From Craspedostauros australis (lineage: Eukaryota > Bacillariophyta > Bacillariophyceae > Mastogloiales > Achnanthaceae), in NCBI GenBank assembly GCA_026770025.1, contig JAMXDE010000039.1, forward strand, positions 310,001 through 374,000: 64,000 nt of DNA. The letters are read 5' to 3'. Below are positions 1 through 11,309 of this stretch, one piece after another. The notes under the pieces were generated by a model. The model saw nothing but the letters and a program-made list of their open reading frames with translations. It had not been told where the DNA came from and did not search any database. How positions within the stretch are numbered: position 1 is the stretch's first letter; each line of letters opens with the position of its first letter. The position numbers and the translations under genes were made by a program.

Positions 1-69
1 ATGCCACTCACACGATTACTGCATAGTCTACTTCTCAAATCAATACTCCTGCAAGGTATCTTGAGTTGA

Positions 70-1629
70 CTACTGGATCGATCCGATGCCTGCCTTATCG
101 ACAGCAGTCGAAGCCTGGAAGTTGCCCTGCAAACCAGCCGTGGTCGGCGCTTCTTTCGACATGTGCTTGGCGAGGCGACGGCCGCTTTCCCATGCTCCAC
201 CGATGGAGGGATCCAGGAGCCAGTCGCCGCATGCGCCAACACCATGCTGATTGTCATACAAGAATCCGTCCGCCGTCTCGTCTTCGGCCTTCCATGCATT
301 GACGGGAACGGCGGCGCCCCACAGCTGGACCCGTCGTTCCAAAATCGCATCGGCAAGACTGGCCTCGGGCAGCACAAGCGATTGCTCCAAGGAGGCGAGC
401 AGCTTCTCCGTGACGTTCTGCTGCAGGTCGGCCGGGAGGAACTCTTGCGGGCCCTTGTTTGCCTTGCCGAATTTGGCCGACGACAGCACAGTCCAAACCT
501 CGACGTCGTCTCCACTGCCTTCGCTGTCGTACTTGCGGGTGTTGGAGGACAAGAACTTCAGGTTCGGGCTGTTCCTGACGAAGCCAGAGACGAAGTCATT
601 CGGAACGGCCTTGGAGAGAGCGCTATTCTTTGGCAGCGCAAAGCACACGGAGTAGATTGAGTTCAGCGTCATTTGACGTCCTCCGTCCTTGGGTACATAC
701 GGTGCGAACTTGACACGCAGAAGCTTGTGAAGATCCTTTGCGGGGGTTTTGGACATGAGACGATCCGCGCACTTGCCGTTGTGCGCGATGACGAGGTGAT
801 CGAATTCTTCACGGCCGTTGTTGCCGAACACCTGCCAATGCCCATTGCTGTGGCCGTTCGATGGTGCGACATACCGAACGCCGTTGCTAGGTGACACCCA
901 CACGTCCTGCTGTACATCGAATGCTCCGCGTTTGGCCATGGTGCATGGGATGGCACCCATGCCGGACGTGCCATGATAGAAATTACCCTTCAACGCTTGG
1001 TAGCGGACCTTCTTCTTGTCGTACGTCTTCGTTTTGCGGTCGTAGGGATTGAGGATGTTGTACACTGAGTTGCTCGGAAACCGCTTCACTGTGCCTGCCT
1101 CCTCCCACGCTTTCACCTGTTCAGCGAATTCCGAGAATCCGTCTGGAATGCTGAGAATCTGCGCTGTGTGGTCCACGGTGACCTTGCTGATGTGTTCCAG
1201 ACCTTTGACGGAGGCATCGTCCTTCTTCTTTGGTCTGTCATTCGGTTGCCGCGACGAGCACCGTCCACCAGGTCGCAATCTTCCCGTGTCGAAGACGGTG
1301 GGAACGAACTTCCCGCTCTCCGTCAGCGCCTGCGCGCAGCTGAGACCCGCGATGCCACCACCGATGATGGCAACCGTCTCTCCCTTTTTGCTCATGTCTT
1401 GTGAGTTGGAATGCGCGTGCGTCGCGGTGATGGTTTTGACAGAAGCTGCCGACCGTACCTCGCGATCGACAGCCTGACCAATCAATCGATTCGATCGCGA
1501 AAGGCGACAACTCTCGACGCTCCGTGAAGAGTAGACTGCCGACCGAAATGCGGATGCCGACGGCAGCAGAATTGGGAGAACGCAACACGCAATCGCACGC
1601 AGGGATGATATTCCTTGTCTCTTCGCCAT
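70..1629 (-). CDS. Renalase-like FAD/NAD(P)-binding amine oxidase-type protein, plastid-targeted
   Basis: A single-exon protein of 519 residues. The ATG at 1629 begins a hydrophobic signal segment (residues about 10-25) that ends in the motif ASAF (residues 25-28), the bipartite plastid import signal of algae with red secondary plastids. A dinucleotide-binding loop of the form GGGIAGL lies near residues 86-96, followed by a GGR stretch typical of renalase-like and other amine-oxidase-superfamily flavoproteins. The C-terminal part (GVGACGDW, then a GAWESG stretch) matches the second FAD contact of these proteins. An oxidoreductase acting in or around the plastid is inferred; the substrate cannot be told. 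The reading frame stays open upstream to 2073, but that part is low-complexity and precedes the signal peptide, so it was not used. Confidence 0.82.
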   Translation of the reverse strand: MAKRQGISSLRAIACCVLPILLPSASAFRSAVYSSRSVESCRLSRSNRLIGQAVDREVRSAASVKTITATHAHSNSQDMSKKGETVAIIGGGIAGLSCAQALTESGKFVPTVFDTGRLRPGGRCSSRQPNDRPKKKDDASVKGLEHISKVTVDHTAQILSIPDGFSEFAEQVKAWEEAGTVKRFPSNSVYNILNPYDRKTKTYDKKKVRYQALKGNFYHGTSGMGAIPCTMAKRGAFDVQQDVWVSPSNGVRYVAPSNGHSNGHWQVFGNNGREEFDHLVIAHNGKCADRLMSKTPAKDLHKLLRVKFAPYVPKDGGRQMTLNSIYSVCFALPKNSALSKAVPNDFVSGFVRNSPNLKFLSSNTRKYDSEGSGDDVEVWTVLSSAKFGKANKGPQEFLPADLQQNVTEKLLASLEQSLVLPEASLADAILERRVQLWGAAVPVNAWKAEDETADGFLYDNQHGVGACGDWLLDPSIGGAWESGRRLAKHMSKEAPTTAGLQGNFQASTAVDKAGIGSIQ

Positions 1630-1652
1630 TACGAGGATGCTACAACTGTGAT

Positions 1653-1692
1653 GATGGCTTGATCGCTTGATCGCTTGATCGCTTGATCGCTT
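1653..1692. repeat. 8-bp tandem repeat (GATCGCTT)
   Basis: Four exact copies of an 8-bp unit preceded by one copy with a single change (gatggctt). It lies 24 bp upstream of the ATG of the renalase-like gene, so probably in its 5' leader. Confidence 0.85.
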
Positions 1693-1874
1693 GACGAGTT
1701 GTTGGCTACAATTTCTCGTCTCGTGTTGTTGTGTTGGATTGGATTGTGGATGGCCATGAGTGTCTGTTGTCTGCGACGCCATGTTCACCACGCACAGAGT
1801 TCGTTTCATGTGATCCGTTGTGTGACGTTTCGTTGGGTTGCGTTGCGTTGGTTTGATGTTGGTTCTTTGGTTGT

Positions 1875-1898
1875 GACTGGGACTGGGACTGGGACTGA
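1875..1898. repeat. 6-bp tandem repeat (GACTGG)
   Basis: Three exact copies and one altered copy of a hexamer in the shared upstream region. Confidence 0.8.
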
Positions 1899-2758
1899 CG
1901 CCACCTCGTGACTGAACCCCATGCGGGAGTAACCATACCCTTGTTGTTCTCACCATGGCGGATTGCGCCCTTGGCCTTTTTTGGCGCGAGTTGGACACTC
2001 GTGTTCGGAGACAGAGAGTTTGTTGGCGAACGCTACCTTGACGATGGCTTTGCCAAAGCGAAAGGCCGCGCAATTTGCACGAGCAACGCCCACAGCTGTT
2101 CGCCTACACTCACATGTATAATAACAGTTGCAATACAAGAAGGAGTCTCGCGTGTCTATCCTCGGATTCCACACTCGATTCTGTGGCCATCAAACTTCTT
2201 TTTCTCCGTTCTATTCTTCCACATCCCAGGAATCTGCTGTGCAGGTTCATTGGCATCAAACAGAACGGCGCGTGTGCTTTTGATGTCGACGGAGTTCGGC
2301 TTGCAATGGTTCTCGTTACACCACAAGCTTCTTTCGTGCGACCCCAGATGGAGGGCCTCTCCTGTTCTTCTTCCAGCAATGTTGCTTGCTTGCCTCATGA
2401 TGGGCAACGACCTTCACACCAGCATTAGCACCCATCGCAGTCATTTGTCCAAACAGAACGGGCCATGCTACTCGTAGGTGTTCGTAGCTATGGTACCACG
2501 CCATCCTCATCTCTCTACCAGACCAGAGCGGAGGTAGATCCCACGTTTCGCCATAGTTCGAGATCGACCCCCAACATCGAACGCATCTGCATCATAATTC
2601 GATGACCAGCCGATCTGATTTCATCACACAACACACAATTCGAGCACACCAAAGTGCCATAATCTCAAAGCAAACACCAAAACACAAACCAAGGCTCTGT
2701 TTACCAGTGGCCAACACAACATCCACAACACACAATCACAATCACAACCACCAGCAAC

Positions 2759-4884
2759 ATGGACGCCGACGTGAAGACCAAGGTATATTTCGCATTCGAT
2801 GAGCGGATGGCACTCCACCGTCCTCCCAATCTCACCAATGATCAGGACGATCCCGACTTTGTCTTTGAGCGACCGGCTCGCCTGATCGCAATCTCAAAGA
2901 AGCTCATGGGATTGGAGGAACGGCTCATGCGCGAGCAGTTCCAAAGGATGCAAGCTGCAGCTGAAAAGGATGACGACGATGATGATGACAACGAAGATAA
3001 CGACTACGAAACCCTTCGTGCGGTTAAGGGCGGGGACACCCTACCTAATACCATCCCATGCTGCTGCCTTCAGGCAGATAGATTGATGTACCGTCGCTTC
3101 ATCCCGTTGCCCTGCACGCCGGCTTCGCGCGAGACCGTATGCCTGGCCCATTCGAGGGACTACTACCAACGCATGACCCAGCTCCCTAACATGAGCGATC
3201 GCGATCTCAAACGATTGAATGGAGTCGACAGCGACCTCTACTACTGCCGCGACACCTTCCTCGCCGCCTCCATGGCCGTCGGTGGTTGTATCGAGTGCGT
3301 CGACGCCGTGACGGATCCAGATAGCAAAGCAAATAGCGGCATCGCCGTGGTCCGGCCTCCGGGACACCATGCCGAAAAGAACCATGCCATGGGTACGTAC
3401 TGTGTGAAGTTTGACATGAATCTGGATCTGAAGGATCATGTCAACGCGAATGTGAATGTAAATGTGGTCTACGCTGCGAGGATAGTGACAGACACCCGAA
3501 TGAGAAGGTTTGGCATCGCACCGCACCCTCTCCGTCGATGCCAGTACTTTGGTCGTGTGGAGGTTATTCTCGTTGGCGTCATTTTGCATCGGGGAATAAA
3601 ATTGCTGTTCTCGTCACCGTGTGCGCCCACCCAACCATCCAAAGCCTCTATCACTCCTGAGCAACCTGTTGTTCTCATTGTCGTCCGCCTATGTACTCGT
3701 GTGTATGATGCGACCACGCCAATCAATGGAATGCTCTTGTGCACTCTCGACATCACTCACCTCACCATCACCAACACTATGGCTATACTTTACTTTGGTA
3801 AACTGTGCCTTTTGCACGCATTTTGCATTTCCATCACATCTGCACTTCCGCAGGCTTTTGCTTCTTCAACAATGTCGCCATTGCTGCGAAGCACGCCATC
3901 GCCACTGGCCGCGCTAATCGCGTGTTCATTCTGGATTGGGATATCCATCATGGAAATGGCATCCAGAACTTGACGTATGATGATCCCAACATCTTCTACG
4001 TCTCCATCCACCGTGGCCCAAGCCAAAGCCACAAAAAGGGAAGCGGAAAGAAACCCCGTCGCCGTGCGCAGGATGCTCTGTCGTACTTCTACCCGGGCAC
4101 GGGACACGTTGATGAAACAGGCAAGAACGAAGGCCTCGGATCCAATCTGAACATCGCCTGGGGACGTGAAGGCATGGGCAACGTGGAGTACGCTGCGGCT
4201 TTTGCTGAGCTCGTGCTGCCCGTCATGCAATCCTTCGGCCCTGACCTCATCCTCGTTGCCTGCGGGTTGGATGCTGCTGCTGGCGATTTGTTGGGCGATT
4301 GTGGGCTAACGCCAGAGATGTACTACATCATGACATCCAGCCTGCTGCAAACTACAGGACGTTCAATCCCCATGGTGGTAGTTCTCGAGGGTGGGTACCA
4401 GCTCGACGTCATCTCCAACTGCATGGAGGCTGTTGCGTTGGCCCTTTTGGATGAACCATGGGACGGTAACAAGACGACGGAGCGCGATGTGGAGCAGAGC
4501 CTGTCACGGTACTGGCGACATGAATTCATGCAAACCACGTCGCACGCAAGGCGCCGTGTGTCGGACGAATCTCTGGCAACGGCAGCAACGGATTCGGCTG
4601 CAGTCGCAGCGACATCATCCTCGCCGTCAGGAAGCACACCGGCAACTGCGCTGGTGCATGCCGTATCGTCCATCAAAGAAGCTGCACAGGCGTTGGCCTT
4701 GTCTCAATCTTCACTTGGTGCATACAACTGCATCCAAAGCCCAAACGGCTTCACTTGCCCGAATTGTGCTGGGCATTGCAAGAAGCGCCGCATGATGTTG
4801 TTAGAGAGCGATCTGTACCCCATGAAGAAGCAAATCCTTGTCCGTAGCTACAAGGAGCGAAGCCATTCACCTTCTGTGATTTAG
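2759..4884 (+). CDS. Class II-type zinc histone deacetylase (two exons)
   Basis: Exons 2759-3392 and 3854-4884 give 554 residues. The intron 3393-3853 has a GTACGT donor and a CAG acceptor, and splicing rebuilds the hallmark stretch HAM-GFCFFNN. Catalytic features are present: tandem His 203/204 in RPPGHH, zinc ligands Asp241 and His243 in DWDIHHG, third ligand Asp351 in GLDAAAGD, and Tyr393 in EGGY, the Tyr form expected of an active class I/IIb enzyme rather than the His of class IIa. Lysine deacetylation of histones or other nuclear or cytosolic proteins is inferred. Unusual parts are an acidic run near residues 72-82, a basic insert near residues 272-282 that could be a nuclear signal, and a C-terminal CPNCAGHC cluster. 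An acetylpolyamine amidohydrolase role is a less likely alternative. Confidence 0.9.
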
Positions 4885-5297
4885 GATAGGCGTTGCTGGC
4901 GGCCGTGACCAAAACGGCGACAGCGATGGTTGCATTCATGATCATGTCGACGGCTGCTGGCATTTCCAATGCAAACCGGTCTCAGAGATGAAGGGAGCAT
5001 CGCAGGTGAAATTGATACAATTGACGCTCCGATCAAATTCATCTTCTCTACTCTCAACAAACCATACATCTACATTCACCTTTTAAGTTCAGCTTCGTCG
5101 ACGAGTCAAGTGGCTCACTTTGTAACTTGCCTCTTGATTCCGCCTGAAACATGGTCACAAGTAGTCCCCGTACGCACGAAGATATGACGAAAGATGCCAC
5201 ACTCTTCGGTTGACCGAAATGGAAAGACATCAGGGAGAGCAAGAGCAAGAGAGAGGAACGCGATCACTGCCTCTTGTTGTTGTTGCTGCTGCTGCTG
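4885..5297. other. Convergent intergenic region
   Basis: About 410 bp between the 3' ends of the HDAC and SLC44-like genes. It holds a short GTT/GCT run near 5276-5299. No gene seen. Confidence 0.5.
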
Positions 5298-8000
5298 CTA
5301 CCGTCGCTCCGAATGACTGTTCAGCGGCAACTCGGACGGCGCGCATTGATCAGGGAAGATCAGGGACCAGGTGGTTGCCAGTTCTTCGGTCAGTTCTGGA
5401 TGTAGCTCCACCATCCTCTCGGGGTAATCTGCCCAGCAAACAAGCAATGTATTCACAGCCCCTTTGATGACTTGGAGCATAATCGTGGCCACAAGCTTGC
5501 CAACGAGCAGACCAATCCTGCGCATGCGGAATTGCATTTGTGTTTAGTTGCCACGGTTGTTCAAATGAATGAGACGACGGGGCGAAGAGAAATGGTGCGA
5601 AAATGAAGGCGTGAGTGTCTACCAAAACGTAAATCGTTGCTCCTCCGACCAAAGTGTGAACAATACATGGCAGAACCTCCCACACCGCAAAATCGCATAC
5701 AGAGAAGCAAGGAAGAGTAACAGCATGAGCATGAGCAAGAATGTGGACAACGACGGGGTCTGCGGAACTCACACGAAGGCAAAGAATGGCCATTCTGGAA
5801 TCGGGCCAAAGATGTACGAACGTTGACTGAGGCGATCGTCTCCGACTGAATCGTCGATGCCGAAGGCTGGGGTGTCTGTGTCGACTTCGTCTCTTTTCGC
5901 CAGCGTGACACAACGATCCAGCAGGATAGCCAAGACGCCCGTAAAGACGGCAACGAAAAGGGACGTAAATCGCAGCACGAAGGTAACCAGCTGATCTGTC
6001 ACGATCGTGGTCCAACCCTTGGCTTGGAAGAGCTGGAAGACTCGCTTCCCGCTCTCGGCGTAGGTGTAGCCATGAATTCCGACATACACGTAAGCCCAGT
6101 GATTGAAGTAGTCGAGGATCTTTTGTATTCCTCCCGCGATGCACTCCAATCCGCACCCGAGCATCGATCCACACACTGGCATTTGTGTGTCACCGCCAAG
6201 CTCGTCGGTTTGTCGTTGGAATCTCCGGTTTTGTCGAACGATCACACGGAGGACTGCGATAAATGCCTGCAAAAAGGAGCCCAAGGCAACGCTTCCAAAC
6301 GATGATGTGCAAGCACGGAACATGGACGACCACACTGCTGGAGAGCAACACCATTGCGCGGATTCCTTATCGAAGCACCACGTGGCCATGACTCCCGCAA
6401 TTGTTACTTGAAGCAGATTCTATGGTCGAGGGGTGAGGGGTGAGCGACGTACAAGCAAGAATAAGAGGTGGGCAGCCCATGTGGCAGCAAAATTAGAAGT
6501 GGGTGTCGGATGTTAGAGTCGGTTCGCAATAGTCAGGGCGGTTGGTGAGCAGTCCAATGAGCAGTTCAATGAGCGGTACATGGAAAAAGCAAAAGATGGG
6601 ACATAAGGCAGAGATGATAACCAACGACGACAGAGCCGTAGGCATGCCACAATTTGCCTTACCATGATGATGTTGCACGTCCAGTAAATGGAGAATAGAA
6701 AGGCGAAGAAGACCCAGCCCTGATTGTTGGCGCAACTGGATTCGTCGCTCGCATCCGTAGACGTGGCCGTATCCGCACCCATATCCGTATCCTGTGCTGA
6801 AGTGCTCAGATACATTTGGAAATGTTGTCCAGATGCATCACCGTTGACACTATTGTTCCAGGATAAGGCCTCTGTTGCCATATTTTGCGCACTTGTCATG
6901 TTGCTGGAATCGTGGCATTCGTTGTCCAAGTATCTGAGCGTTCCCACCATCGTGTACACCGAAAAGATGCACCAGATGAATATAATTTCGGCAAATGACA
7001 ATGCCACCAAATAGATTCCAGAATTCGCCGAAATCCCAGCCAGGGCGACCTTGAGGTTGATGGCCGCGAATGGTATCATGGGCCTCACGGAATTCACGAA
7101 GTACGCTGTCGACCCCAGGATGAGCATCGAAATAAGGATGGACCACGCCAGAGATTCAGTTGTCGCCATTACATGTATCACCACAACGGCAGCGATTGCC
7201 ATGAGCACTATCAGGGTGGATTGCACGTGCGCCTTCGTGTAGGGCCGCAGCACGTAGTACGTGTACAGGAGGGTCAGCACGACCGCGATTTCCGCCGACG
7301 GCACCATTATGTACCACAAAATCCGATGCGGGTAGATCTGCACATAATCTAGCGCGAAGTGCACGAATTCTTCGAGTTGTTCAGCCTGCTCGGGTGTCAT
7401 ATCGTCGCTGTCATCCACGACATCATGGATGTCCTTTCCGTCGAGGGAGTTAGGATAGGCGAATCCTTTCGGTGCGATGCTGACGTATGCGTACACGATG
7501 ATGGCGAAATGCAGAATCCAGAGAACACCGAACCACCCATCGCGAAATGACGACGAGGACGATGATTCTGCTTCATCAGGATCTCCATTGCGATCTGCAT
7601 CCCCATCACCATTGCGTCCCATCGTTCTAGCCGCTGCTGCTGTCAGCGCAACAGAAGAACCGGCCGTGGATGTCGCCAGGCCTTCGAGAAGCGGGGTGTT
7701 CTCCGATGACAACGGCGCGTCCGTCTCCATTTCTGTATCATCGGGATCGTCGATAGTGACGACTTGGGTGTTGGTTGGGATCCGTACATCCAAGGTCGTC
7801 GGTGTCGCCTCTGTTTCCACGATTGCTGACGCGAACATGGCAGTTCCCTCGTTGTCTGGTTGGACTTGATCGAACGATGCGGTCGCCATGACGATCGGGA
7901 TTTCTTCATCGCTGCTGTATTGCGCGTTCATGGCTTCAACAGCGTCGTCACTCTTCTGTCGACCGTACCCTGGATAGGCTGATGCCGCCTTGGAGGGCAT
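5298..8000 (-). CDS. SLC44 / choline-transporter-like multipass membrane protein (three exons)
   Basis: Exons 6663-8000, 5773-6419 and 5298-5517 (introns 243 and 255 bp, GTAAGG..TAG and GTGAGT..CAG) give about 734 residues, a usual SLC44 length. The joined protein has an acidic Ser/Thr-rich cytosolic N-terminus of about 160 residues, then many membrane segments. Family signatures include FSIYWTCNIIM joined to NLLQVTIAGVMATWCF, the FNHWAYVYVGIHGYTYAESG stretch and the GWTTIVTDQLV stretch. The last exon carries AVNTLLVCWADYPERM, matching the conserved end of the family. Transport of choline or related cations across plasma or organelle membranes is inferred from the family. The frame is open upstream to 8441, but that extension is low-complexity; the ATG at 8000 is preferred with moderate certainty. 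Confidence 0.85.
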
Positions 8001-8867
8001 CTCCCCTTCGTTGTCTTCGCTGTTGCTGCTGCTGTTGCCGTCGTTTTCGTGGCAGGTGTGCTGATGAGAAGCGTCGTTCTGAGCTATGACTGCGGTCTGG
8101 TAGGACTGCGAGTATGGCACAAGAACAGCAGCTTGAATACGAGACTTGCTCTGCTTGTTGGTGTTGTTATGTTGCTTCGATAGGTTTCGGGAAGGCGCGA
8201 TGTAGGGAACGATGCAAAGGGCGAGGGTACCAATGCCAATAGTTGTACCAGTACTGCGCTCCGCAGATGTCTTCTCTTGTGGTTTGTCGATGCTGTGCCT
8301 CTTTGTTGTCGCTTTTGTCGGTGCGTTGTTGCTCGCGTGAATCAACGAGTGCGCGGCACAAACTGTTGTTCCACAACAAACGCTTTGGCGAAGATCTGCG
8401 GATGGTGCAATCCACGACTCCGGGTTCACGGAGTGGAACAAAATCGAAGGTGTTCTCTTGTGTCAGGTTTGCTGTTCTGTGTCAAAACGACATGCGTCAG
8501 CTTGGCATCACCAATGCTGTTCGCTTGAGACTGCCGATGACACAAAGGACGATCCGTTCAACCACATCAAAGAAAGAGCGCATCGCAGATGGTTGGCGAA
8601 ACTTCCTCGGCATCCCGGCATCTGCGAGCAGGATCGATGATCTGTGTGGTGTCATCGTGTTCTCCTTTTCGTTCGTCCTGCAGCTCAGCGTTCCACTCAT
8701 GACGCGGATGGATGGACGTTTTCAACACTGCATTCATACCGGCGCGTTCCAACGATCAGTTGATGTCAGCGAAGCAAAGAAGACTGATGGGGGTGGACAT
8801 GAACGAGTCACTCATGTTCTTCTACGAATACTCCTGCTCCGTTTTGTGCCAATACTCTTACGACTGT
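8001..8867. promoter_or_regulatory. Region upstream of SLC44-like gene
   Basis: An 867-bp gap between two minus-strand genes. Open frames exist on both strands but show no domain or codon pattern of a gene. It probably holds the SLC44-like promoter and the Mpv17-like 3' end. Confidence 0.4.
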
Positions 8868-10058
8868 TTACTTCTTTGCTAACCCTCTTCCATTGGCCTT
8901 GGTCGCTGGGACCGTGGATGAAAGCATGGAGGCCATGCCTGGAGCTGCGATCGCCGCGGCGTTGGGAAGACGGGTTGCCGTTCGTGATGCCGATGCCGAT
9001 GCCAATGCTGTTGCTGATGTTGGGGAGGTTGCCACACCACGGTCCGCAACCACCACCGATTGCGATGTGATTGAGGCGTTGATGCACTGCCAGATGATAT
9101 CTGCAAAGCTGGCGAACAGAACGCGGTACTGCAGCGGCAGATTGTATGTGACGGTATTGACCAGTGTCCACACCTTGGCGTTGGCGATCAACAGTGGACC
9201 CAGCTTTTGCTGCACTTGGACGGGAATCTGTCTGGGAGGAGATCCCGACAGCAGCGCAGGCACCGGAATGTCCCAGAACGTGTACACGATGGGGCAGGCG
9301 ATGAACTGCTCCAGGAGAATGCTCACGGCCGTGCGGGTAGGCTGAAAGAATTTGGAGGACGCCGACGATCCTGCAACTCCTGCCATGCCTGTCGATTCCA
9401 TCAGCGCTCTATCATTCGCAAACGCGGCGTCTGCCAGCGTTGGTGCCATCGATGACTGCGCCAGTTCCGAATTCATAGACGGCATGGTTGAGAACAGCTC
9501 GTTTGTGACATCCAAGCTCCAAACATCCACAAATTGATACCAGCACGCCCACATAACGCCCCCGCCCATTCCCTTGAGGAAGTAGTTCATCGTCCGTCCA
9601 GGGTCGTATTGCGACCACCACAAGTTGCCAAAGTCACCGTCGCTTGCGCCACTGTCGCCCTCCGCGTCGTCGTTGGACGAGAGGTATATCTTCCTTGACT
9701 GCGCCAATATGTCGCCAAGGGTGGAGAATGTAGCACCGATGGCCATTTGCGTTGGAACGTAGTAGTTGTCCAAACAAGAAGAGTAGAACGTCGCAACATC
9801 GGCGGCCTCCACCATGTTGAGAGTCATTGAGTCACACCGTTGGCTCTGTGCTTCACCATGCCGAAAATGCTCTTGTCGATGTTGCATTGACGACGACACT
9901 GATGCCGATGCCGATGATGATGGCAGCGGTGGTGGATGCAACACAAATGCAGACGCCATGTGTTGGCTGTCGTGCATCACCAGACCAACGACGAGCGATG
10001 CGAAGATGTGGAACATGGTTGACAAAGATGAAACTGTTCTGGCCGATGTCGTCATCAT
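8868..10058 (-). CDS. Mpv17/PMP22-family membrane protein, plastid-targeted
   Basis: A single exon encoding 396 residues. The start at 10058 gives a hydrophobic signal segment (residues about 14-28) ending in ASAF at residues 35-38, which indicates import into a complex plastid. The middle and C-terminal parts match the Mpv17 fold: a block around YYVPTQMAIGATFSTLGDILAQS, a PGRT motif with following Gly-rich helix, and the family signature region KVWTLVNTVTYNLPLQYR leading to FADIIWQCIN. Family members are small four-helix channel-like proteins of organelle inner membranes. Here a plastid envelope or thylakoid role is inferred. The Ala/Ser-rich C-terminal tail (about 50 residues) is outside the family core. 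Confidence 0.85.
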   Translation of the reverse strand: MMTTSARTVSSLSTMFHIFASLVVGLVMHDSQHMASAFVLHPPPLPSSSASASVSSSMQHRQEHFRHGEAQSQRCDSMTLNMVEAADVATFYSSCLDNYYVPTQMAIGATFSTLGDILAQSRKIYLSSNDDAEGDSGASDGDFGNLWWSQYDPGRTMNYFLKGMGGGVMWACWYQFVDVWSLDVTNELFSTMPSMNSELAQSSMAPTLADAAFANDRALMESTGMAGVAGSSASSKFFQPTRTAVSILLEQFIACPIVYTFWDIPVPALLSGSPPRQIPVQVQQKLGPLLIANAKVWTLVNTVTYNLPLQYRVLFASFADIIWQCINASITSQSVVVADRGVATSPTSATALASASASRTATRLPNAAAIAAPGMASMLSSTVPATKANGRGLAKK

Positions 10059-10718
10059 CCTGTTTCGTTCTTCTTTTGATTTGGTGTGCTTTGTTGTGGT
10101 CTGTGTGGGGCACCAGAAGATTCAAGGATGATGTCTGTGATGGTGGTGATGCCAACGATGATGACCACAAGAAGCGTTGTCGGCGTTTGCGTCTTGATTG
10201 GAATGCGGTGTGCCATACTCGTGCGACTACATGCCATGCATAGGACGTACGGGTACTCACAGTACTGTGTTCACCACGAGCAACGATGAAGGCGGCAACC
10301 ATGCCAATGGAAAATCATGGGCGACAGAAAAGACAGCGCTGCTTGTTCGGTTCTTTTGACTTCCGATGACGGTGGTCTGAGTTGCGCGTTGGTGTGTCAG
10401 AATTCCAAAACGTGTGCAATCTTTCATTCGACAATACCTTGATATTAGTCGTCTTAGTCATAAACGACTAAACACTTCATTTTGTTTGGCTGTCTTCAAT
10501 AATGGTATGTGCCATTTTGCCGCAACTTATTTATCGAGCACGATTCCAGCTTTCTCCTTCTTGCCATATGTATATAATGATATATTTACCATGACTACCA
10601 ATATCTTTGGAAAAACGAAGAGAAAAGCAAGAAAGCAAACAAATAAACGAACACACAATCAAACAACAAGACCGAAAGTCAAGGAGCCCAGAGCCAGGAG
10701 GTGCCAACAAGAGCAGAC
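10059..10718. promoter_or_regulatory. Shared upstream region with TATA-like stretch
   Basis: The gap between two diverging genes. An AT-rich stretch with TATATAATGATATA-like sequence lies at about 10568-10588, roughly 130 bp before the ATG at 10719. No gene seen. Confidence 0.35.
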
Positions 10719-11309
10719 ATGTCGATGGTGGATCCAGGGAAGGCAAGATGGCCCATTGTGCTAGCATTTGCTTGCCTTGGAAGTTTGGATTGCAGCTGTG
10801 ACGGTGGCGCGACCGCAACAGCAGCCGAAATGACGGCCCCAAGAGCCACCAAAACAGAAACCGTGCCGTTGCAGGCGAAGGTTCTCATGAACATGACGGT
10901 GTGCACAAGCAAGTGCGTCAATGACGGTGGTTTGGAGGACTGCAAGACTTACATCACACCTATGCACAGATGTTTCAACCCACGGTCCATGTTCGGTTCT
11001 GATGATCCCACCTGGAGCGACGCCAACGTCCTCGACATCGTGGACGCTTCAAGTACGATGCCCACGTTATCATCCCAGTCAGCATCCATCCATGTCGGAG
11101 CATCGCCGTCGTCCGCACAGAACCAAGAAGAGACATTCCATCGGTATCTGTACGCTACCGATGATGTTTTGTGCAAGTCGGATCCGACCGACGTCTTCAT
11201 ACTTCCACTGGACATCTGCGTCGGTCCTTTTGGTGAACCACGACCATGGGGAGAATTTCATTTGCTTTCGATCACTGATCGTGGCAGCGACGCGGGTAGC
11301 CCAACCTAA
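10719..11309 (+). CDS. Small secreted Cys-containing protein, unknown function
   Basis: 196 residues from the first in-frame ATG (10719). The N-terminus has a short basic region and a hydrophobic core (ARWPIVLAFACLGSL) like a signal peptide. The mature part has scattered Cys residues (CTSKC, EDCK, HRCF, VLCK, DICV) that could pair as disulfides. No family is recognised. It is accepted because of the signal segment, an open frame without stops and a TATA-like stretch upstream, but it could be a chance frame. An apoplastic, wall or vesicle location is only inferred. Confidence 0.45.
   Translation: MSMVDPGKARWPIVLAFACLGSLDCSCDGGATATAAEMTAPRATKTETVPLQAKVLMNMTVCTSKCVNDGGLEDCKTYITPMHRCFNPRSMFGSDDPTWSDANVLDIVDASSTMPTLSSQSASIHVGASPSSAQNQEETFHRYLYATDDVLCKSDPTDVFILPLDICVGPFGEPRPWGEFHLLSITDRGSDAGSPT

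Larger units (their letters stand above)
1630..2758. promoter_or_regulatory. Shared upstream region between renalase-like gene and HDAC gene
   Basis: A gap of about 1.1 kb between two genes that point away from each other, so it should hold both promoters. No convincing gene is seen. It contains two short tandem repeats, listed separately. Confidence 0.4.

Noticed and set aside
3393-3973. Read-through form of the HDAC first exon
   Set aside because: It would drop the zinc-binding residues; consensus splice sites rebuild the conserved domain exactly.
8243-9070. Plus-strand frame of 275 codons antisense to the Mpv17-like gene
   Set aside because: It overlaps the end of a well-supported gene and lacks any conserved motif.
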